DNA of 64,000 nt, from contig JAQQWL010000015.1 in NCBI GenBank assembly GCA_038363925.1, positions 1,612,001 to 1,676,000 on the forward strand, given 5' to 3'. Origin of the DNA: Apiospora phragmitis (taxonomy: Eukaryota; Ascomycota; Sordariomycetes; Amphisphaeriales; Apiosporaceae). Below, piece by piece: positions 57,864 through 64,000 of the stretch (position 1 is the first letter of the stretch; each line of letters starts with the position of its first letter). The translations under genes were made by a program, and so were the position numbers. The notes below the pieces were generated by a model. It was not told where the DNA came from and did no database searches. It saw only the letters and a list, made by a program, of their open reading frames with translations.

Positions 57864-58873
57864 ATGGCCGACGAAACCGCTCTCCACGATTTCCCTTCGC
57901 TCTTTTCCCTCAAGGATAAGGTGGCGGTAGTAACGGGAGGATCCAGAGGTCTCGGGCTGAACGCAGCATCGGCGTATGTTCCATTCATACAATACACCTA
58001 CCTCCCTCTTCCTAGCGCTCAATTGAGGCTTCCCCGCGAGAATAGATACTCTTTGTGTGTGAATGTATGTGTATAGTGAGGTGCTGACGAGACAAACAAT
58101 AACAGCTTCCTCCAAGCCGGCGCCTCCAAAGTCTTCATCACGTCCCGCAAAGCCAAAGCCTGCGACGAGGCCGTCGCGCAGTTGAACAAGCTGCCCAACC
58201 TAACCCCGGGCGCGCGCGCCATCAGCGTCCCCGCCGACAGCGCGACCATCGCGGGCATCGAGTCGCTGCTGTCGCAGGTGCGGCAGCACACGGCACACGT
58301 CGACGTGCTGTTCGCCAACGCCGGCGCGACGTGGGGCGAGAAGTTCGACACGCACCCGGACGCCGCGTTCGCCAAGGTCATGGACCTCAACGTCAAGGCC
58401 GTCTTCAACACGATCCGGCTGTTCGCGCCGCTGCTGCAGAAGCGCGCGACCGTCGACGACCCGAGCCGCGTGCTGATCACGGCGTCGGTGGCCGGGCTGG
58501 GCATCGGCTCGCTGGGCCAGCAGGCCACGTTCGGGTACTCGGCGTCCAAGGCCGCGGTCATCCACCTCGGCCGCAACCTGGCCGTCGAGCTGGGGCCGCG
58601 GCACATCACGGTCAACAGCATCTGCCCGGGTTCTTCCCGACCAAGATGGCCAACGGCCTGCTCGAGATGTCGGGCGGCGTCGAGAAGCACGCGCAGGGCA
58701 ACCCGATGAAGCGGCTCGGGCGGCCCGAGGACATCGCGGGCGTCGTCGTCTACCTCAGCTCGCGCGCCGGCGCGCACGTCAACGGGGCGGCCATCGAGAT
58801 CGATGGGGGCGCGCTGTGGGCCAAGGGCCAGTTGATGGATGCGGCGGGTGACGAGCCTTCGGCTAAGTTGTAG
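57864..58873 (+). CDS. Short-chain dehydrogenase/reductase (RhlG/FabG-like)
   Basis: NAD(P)-dependent oxidoreductase of the classical SDR type; substrate unknown. Exons 57864-57973 and 58106-58873 flank a 132-nt intron (GTATGT donor, AACAG acceptor); about 292 residues after correction. The cofactor loop is TGGSRGLG in LKDKVAVVTGGSRGLGLNAA. Further motifs are LFANAGATW, the catalytic serine in RVLITASVAGLG, the YSASK tyrosine-lysine pair in FGYSASKAAVIHLGRNLA, and VNSICPG. The closing part reads GNPMKRLGRPEDIAGVVVYL and GAAIEIDGGALW. Between ICPG and FFPTKMANGLLEM the frame breaks at GGG (58628-58630); a fourth G restores it. Uncorrected, the protein would end early at 58709. The coding sequence of exon 2 is very GC-rich. 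Similarity is greatest to RhlG-like 3-ketoacyl reductases, but that is a family label and not evidence for rhamnolipids. Confidence 0.87.
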
Positions 58874-59270
58874 CGTGGATTGGATTCGTTCTATATATCT
58901 CCGGGTGCTAGGTCACAAAAGTAAGCAGCTTTCCAGGTAGCATAAGCACGGCCATATATGAAATGAAAGTAAATGGAAACCGGAGGCATCATTTACTTCC
59001 CAAGTATAACGTACACGCACACTCAACACATGCTCTAAATGAAATGTGTTGGGGTACTGGCAGTCATCTGTTGAATGAACTGATCCCCGTCATAGAGCAA
59101 TGCTAAATTGAATCCAGCTCCATGTATATGCTAGGTCATCATTCTCATCTATTTGGTAGTCTTTGGCCATTACAATGGCTTTATCGCCCAATTAAGTAAG
59201 AGGGATGCGTGGGCTGCTGTTTGTACATTGCCCCTGAGAAATCTACCTGATTATTCCAAGGGGGGCTGAG
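58874..59270. other. Convergent intergenic region
   Basis: This 397-nt gap between the SDR and methyltransferase 3' ends shows no gene or repeat. Confidence 0.45.
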
Positions 59271-61106
59271 TTATAACTTCCGTGCAACGAAATGGATCGC
59301 GGAGTACACTGTCTGGAGCATGCTGTGCTCATCCTGCACGTAGGGAGCTCGGATGTCGTCCTCGTATTTCTCAATAGTGAACCCCATCTCCTTCACCAAA
59401 GCCACGACCTCGTCAGCGGTAAACTCGAAGCTCCCCGGCTCGGCAATCCCTCGACCACTGCTGTCATCGTCCTCTCCGTCGTAGCCACTATTGGAAGCGA
59501 CGTTGTTCTCCCAGTGCCATAAAAGGGGTCCGACATTTATCAGAACGCCTCCGGGCTTCAGGCAATGCCGAATCACCTCGAGATACCGGATTAAGTTCGG
59601 TGCCGTGTCCAGGAAAAATACGGCGGCCACGGCGTCGTAAGCGTCCTTGTGTTCATCATCGCCATACAAACACAGAAAGTCAGCAGCGCACATCTGCATC
59701 GCGCCAATACCCTGGGCCCGACTCAGACTCTCCTGGGGTTGGATGTCTGGGATCTTGTAGCTCTGGAACTGCTGCTCGCGATTGCGGTGGTTGGAAAATG
59801 TGTGTATCCATGGGTAGATGGTGTGCTGACCAGCGTGTTCCACGTGGTTTAGTATATAGGATGAAGCGAGGAGTGAGTGGTACGATATTTCGTTGCCTTC
59901 GCTAAGGTAGCCCTGGTGGCACAGGTCGAAGACTAAGCGCCCCAGGCCAGCACCAGGGACAAGAACTTTCCAGGGCTCTGTGCGGTCTGGTTGTCGCACC
60001 TTCTCAGCATCTAGGGCGCGGAATACACGGTCGTTGCAGACGTTTCGTTCCGCAGCCCCCTCGGCGGACCAGTCACGGTAAAACTGACGGATGGAGCTCC
60101 TGGCCTTGTCCGTGTCATCTAATAACCCAGCTTGGTCAGCGTACGACGAAATCAGCTTGACTAACCAATATTGGATCCTGGGAAACGACATGCCGCTTCA
60201 TGGGATGATGCAGCCCCAATCAGGCCATGAAGTAGGCCAGAGAGGCGTCACCCTAGTCGTCACTTACTGGACTTTGCTACGCCCACCCACTCCTTGGGGA
60301 TCATCATCTGATTCTCCTCTGCGTCACCTGCGGTCGGGTTGTAACACCCCAGAGAGGCCAGGCCATACTGGACGATGGCACGGGCCAGGCCTGCATTGCT
60401 GTCGATGGCGGTATCTGTGCGATCCAATGTCTCCAGATAAGAGAAGGGTGGCCTCGCTAACATCTGCCATTGAGCTTGCGGCATGGCATAAAAAGCCCTT
60501 CGCCGCAAGTGGGTGCAGTTAAGGTGGGCTGTCTTGGCATACTGGCTATTGATTTGTCAGTTACTGAGATAGGGCTGCTGTAGGTCTTTCTCGTGAGTAA
60601 GATACAGTATGAGACAAATCGGGGACAAGTGGAATATATAGACAAAAGAGTGAGCGTGGACAGTCTTGACAAATACGTCGGTTGCTCTGATACAAAATAA
60701 AAAGTTTGATGCCGTAAACAGAAACCAGCGGCAAAAGATTGGGCAAGCAACTCCCAAGATATAAAGCCACATATAACATGGTGACTAACCTTGTCCCAAG
60801 GTGGTAACGGATAAACGACTCGAAGCAGTGTGTTCGTTACTTACGAGAATGAGTCCAAGGCCTGGAAGATGACTCGGAGCTCTTCGGGGTCCTCGGCGGT
60901 GTCTTCGACCCCGTTCCATTGGGTCTCGTCTCCCTCCTCTTTGATGGTCTGACCGTCGGCCATCATATTTCGCAACAAAGCGGCATTGATGTAATCGACA
61001 GGTTGCTGGTATCCCGGTGACTACAACAGATGTGATACTGGTCAACTGTACTCTACCAAGGTATCCGTATTAGCCAATAACTTACGGGTAGTGGGGTAGA
61101 TCGCAT
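59271..61106 (-). CDS. N2227-type carnosine N-methyltransferase-like protein
   Basis: SAM-dependent methyltransferase of the CARNMT1/N2227 family; the animal enzyme methylates carnosine to anserine, while the fungal substrate is not settled. Four exons: 61086-61106 (MRSTPLP), 60845-61020, 60268-60545 and 59271-60118, giving 440 residues in an intact frame. The N-terminal region reads ALLRNMMADGQTIKEE and HLRRRAFYAMPQAQW. The family-typical motifs follow: SSIRQFYRDWSAEGAAER, the SAM-binding VLVPGAGLGRLVFDL, YHSLLASSYILNH, YPWIHTFSN, a DAVAAVFFLDTAPN strand and HCLKPGGVLINVGPLLWHW. Intron 2 (60546-60844) is 299 nt, long for this window. The start lies 213 nt from the ATG of the divergent proteasome chaperone gene. 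Confidence 0.9.
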
Positions 61107-61319
61107 CAGTGGGAAAATGGAGGGGTCAATTGGAATAGCGCTCTCCTCTATGGGTGCACGGTCCACTCATGCTGATATCGATACTCAACTTCAACTTACA
61201 TGTTACTTATGTTTGTTGCCTATCTGCCTACTACATACCTCTTGACTTCCCTTACCGGCCCTGCTCATAACAGAAAACCATATTCTGACTCGAGAGTTCA
61301 CAAACCTGAGAGTGCAGCC
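61107..61319. promoter_or_regulatory. Compact bidirectional promoter, 213 nt
   Basis: Only 213 nt separate the start codons of two divergent genes, so both 5' UTRs and promoters must be packed here. This is the tightest divergent pair in the window. No specific factor site is claimed. Confidence 0.55.
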
Positions 61320-61807
61320 ATGGATGAGCAACTATCTTTCCCCCTTCCTCGGTCGATGGACACGAGAATCCATATGCGACTGATCACCAAGCCCAAGGTC
61401 ATCATCATGTACCTCACCACGGTAGCTGTCGACGAACCCGCTGCACCAGCACCTATGGGATCCTTTGTATATGCTCTGCCGGATGTCAGTCAACCCAGGA
61501 TCAGCATCTCGTGATATGAAACTAACAACCTCACCAGAGATTCAACCCGGATGTACCCCTGTCCACTCCCATCTATTATGAGGAACCCACCATCGACTTC
61601 ACTACTCGTCTGGCGAAGATATTGGTCAAAAAGACCCAGATGCATGTATATGTGTCTAACTCTGTCAGTCTCTTCAGTACCGGGCTCGGCGGCACGTTCG
61701 AGGAGGAGATGGAGGCTTTTAAGAAAGTCCTCGAGGTTGCCAACACCAAGCTCCGCCATCTCACATCAGGCGTTGGCGATGCTCCAAACGGCACAAGCAA
61801 CGCCTAA
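61320..61807 (+). CDS. Proteasome assembly chaperone 4 (PAC4/Poc4-like)
   Basis: Probable fungal PAC4, which with PAC3 helps assemble the alpha ring of the 20S proteasome. Exons 61320-61484 and 61538-61807 flank a 53-nt intron (GTCAGT donor, AACTAAC branch, CACCAG acceptor); 144 residues. The fold is indicated by RIHMRLITKPKVIIMYLTTV, APMGSFVYALPD joined to RFNPDVPLSTPIYYEEP, IDFTTRLAKILVKKTQMHVYV and the final helix EEEMEAFKKVLEVANTKL. MGSFVYA followed by a conserved FNP turn is the family pattern I rely on. The ATG at 61320 is the first in this frame; a second Met at residue 13 (MDTRIHM) aligns better with many relatives and could be the real start. The frame is intact. Confidence 0.82.
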
Positions 61808-64000
61808 ACAGTCAATGGAAGTAGCAGCATCCACTTCTGTGACATTTTCAAGGGGTCATGTTCCAGCACGAAGTTGCCACAGGCTGGTCAGTTTGGTTCC
61901 AACATCAACAACCTAAGCGAGGGATTTGCTCCCACTCAGCTAGCTGGTCTCTGGTTGAGGCTGGTAATTGCTCCGATATAAGGGCGCCCCCCAAAGGCAT
62001 ATCAACGTCGCAACCCGGGCTGCCGAGCAGATCCGGGTATTCGCATGAGGGACCTTGCTCACGTGTAGGAGGGTGGCTCAGCAGAAGGCAAGCTGCATCA
62101 GTTGAACGTCATGCAGCCTGGTTTCGAGGAAACAATTGGGGAAACTATTCTCCTATTCAGATGGCCGAGTCGCACAGCACACATCAAAGGGTGGCTTAAG
62201 CAACTCTACTGTTGGCGCATGCGATGTCGCTACGGGTCCCATAGTGTATACACATGAAGAGTGCCTCCGAGACGAGGCTTCCAGACGTATTAGCCTGCAG
62301 CCAGTGCTCCGGGGTTGTTGTGCGATGTTATACTAGCAACATACTATCACCATCAAAACAGCAGACCCCAGCACCGGCACTGTCGCAAGCTACTTAGCCT
62401 AAATTACCCAGACAGAAGCCAATGGGTTAGTCTATTCTACATCATACCACTTCCTTATCGTGGATGTGAGGCGCAATTGTTGTTTGCTGGTTGGGACATG
62501 GACGCGCAGATGCGATGAGTGATCCAGATTCCGAGGATGAATGACACCCTCCTACTTACTACTTGCTACTAGTCACCAGAAACCCCTGGTTTGATTCACT
62601 GCACTTAACTGTACCATACCTTGACGCGACCCGATAACCCCTGCAGGGTAATGATCCCAAGTGATTGGGCTGCCACGAGTTTCCATGTATGCAAAACCTG
62701 ACTCAATACCTTCCTTCACAGACAGCACTTGATCTTTTCGTAATCTTCACAAGATTTGAACGACCAAGAAAAGAAAGGCCATCCGACGTATGAAAGTTTC
62801 ATAAATGTCAACAGCCAAAAGAAATGGAGAGAAAAAAAACTGTACCTATTTTTATATCTCGGTACAGCAGGTTGAGCAAGAAAAAGAAAAAGAAAAGTGA
62901 TGGATGTGATGATAGGAGTGAGCTTTCTATCAATCGGGTTGGGCCTCAAAGCCGCGGGCAAGTGCACACGGCAGAAAAGCAGTACAACACAACAACTGTC
63001 AAGCTTGGGGTGCACAAAAGGAATGGCGACCCCCTGATGGGTTTAGCGGTGGAATTATGAACCGACGATAATGTATGAAGGTACCTTACCTTACACTACC
63101 ATGGAACCAAGCATTTCAAACCTACCCACTTGTGAAGTCCATCCATCACCAAGGAGGGAGGAAGGTGTGTGTGTGTATGTGCGTGTACGTAAGTAGTATG
63201 CGTGTGCTATGAGATTGTCATGTGCCATTACATGCTTGCCATCAGCCCATCAGGTGTGATGAAAAGAGGATGGATGTCCTGGAACAAGAAACCTTTTGCC
63301 TCTCTGTACCGGCCGTGTGATTGATTCATAAGACAGCTCCAAGGTGGGAAAGGGGGCAAAGAATCAGAAAAACAAGGCAAATCTAGCGAGAAGCTTTTTC
63401 CTTGATCCAATTCAGATCAATATAGCCAATACATTTGCATGGGACATACACACTGACAATGGTCAACTGGTTGCTGAGAACCGATTGTGAGTTGAAATGG
63501 AGGGCCTGACTGGATTATCTAACAACCTACCATCCCTTATCCACTAGGTTATCAGATCCCACATGCACCACATCCCACCAGCTGTGGGCCTTCCTCCTTC
63601 ACCTACTCTCTCTCCCCTCCTCTCTCTACAGTACTGCTCTCCTCTCTGCATGAGCTTTCTCTCTCTCTCTCTCAGGTTTCTGTGTGGCCTCCTGTTGTCC
63701 ACTTTTGGCACTTCCCGTGTAAAAACCCATCACCCCACTGTGAGAGGGCCGCCTGTAACGTCCAACCAGAAAAAAAAGAAGAGGGCCGTTGCCAGTTGCT
63801 TCGGTTGAAGCTGGGCTAAGAAAGTACACCCAGCAACACCCCCCCCATCACCTCACCAAATGTGAAGGAAACCTGTACTCCCTTCACCCAGCAGATTCCC
63901 CTTATTTTCGACTTAATTACGATTCTTCAACGCCTTTAAGGCCGAGCTGTCATCGGCTTCCATAAACCGGTCTGGACCATATACATACAATAAGGTACAT
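61808..64000. other. Terminal region, no gene recognised
   Basis: The final 2.2 kb hold no frame with a known domain. Simple repeats occur: a GT run at 63165-63176 and a CT run at 63659-63673 within a long pyrimidine-rich stretch (63590-63680), typical of a fungal leader. A plus-strand gene may therefore begin beyond the window; this is inference. Confidence 0.4.

Noticed and set aside
1..64000. CRISPR arrays, operons, Shine-Dalgarno sites or prokaryotic mobile elements
   Set aside because: Spliced eukaryotic genes throughout; no regularly spaced repeats or transposase frames were found.

Overview
The window looks like nuclear DNA of a filamentous ascomycete (Pezizomycotina; Sordariomycetes-like is a guess from protein style only). 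The evidence is single-copy eukaryotic housekeeping genes on both strands, mostly short introns (about 50-150 nt) with GTAAGT-type donors and CTAAC/CTGAC-like branch sites, long pyrimidine-rich leaders, and intergenic gaps of 0.2-3.8 kb. I found no tRNA, rRNA, CRISPR array, operon or intact transposon.

Layout: SSH4-like SPRY membrane adaptor (+, 2.6-4.2 kb); BOD1/SHG1 COMPASS protein with a long RS-like tail (-, 5.4-8.2 kb); small probable complex I subunit (+, 8.8-9.2 kb); eIF2B delta (-, 10.2-11.7 kb) head-to-head with an HRI-like eIF2alpha kinase (+, 13.0-15.0 kb); dihydroxyacetone kinase (+, 15.6-17.5 kb); Sm D2 (-, 17.9-18.6 kb); 3-hydroxyisobutyryl-CoA hydrolase (+, 19.1-20.6 kb); a Spt21/Ams2-type GATA regulator (+, 22.2-26.2 kb); a CSC1/TMEM63 channel (-, 27.5-30.5 kb); a questin oxidase-like protein (+, 32.8-34.5 kb); a membrane kelch protein (-, 35.1-37.0 kb). 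A 3.8-kb gene-free stretch with an inverted repeat, a G-quadruplex motif and a purine tract follows. Then come the PP2A B56 subunit (-, 40.8-42.9 kb), TFIIIC subunit 5 (+, 46.0-48.1 kb), a CID/RS/Pro-rich CHERP-like splicing protein (-, 48.6-50.2 kb), a DUF4748-like small protein with micro-exons (-, 50.9-51.4 kb), a WD40-like plus inositol 5-phosphatase protein (+, 53.2-56.9 kb), an SDR reductase (+, 57.9-58.9 kb), a carnosine N-methyltransferase-like protein (-, 59.3-61.1 kb) and proteasome chaperone 4 (+, 61.3-61.8 kb). The last 2.2 kb hold no recognisable gene.

The genes mostly work separately. The clear functional link is the eIF2alpha kinase / eIF2B delta pair: the kinase product acts on the translation-initiation step in which eIF2B takes part. 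Several genes belong to chromatin, transcription and splicing machinery (SHG1, GATA/Spt21, TFIIIC, Sm D2, CHERP-like).

The strongest technical signal is a set of single-base frame breaks in otherwise conserved genes, many in homopolymer runs. In the simple cases, removing or adding the inferred bases gives a total coding length divisible by three. This suggests indel errors in the source assembly rather than widespread gene death; the kelch gene is the one place where real decay is also plausible. I did not find a convincing novel defence or mobile system. The best biological leads are the stress-response gene pair, the in-frame extension after the 5-phosphatase stop codon, and the inverted repeat near 38.6 kb.
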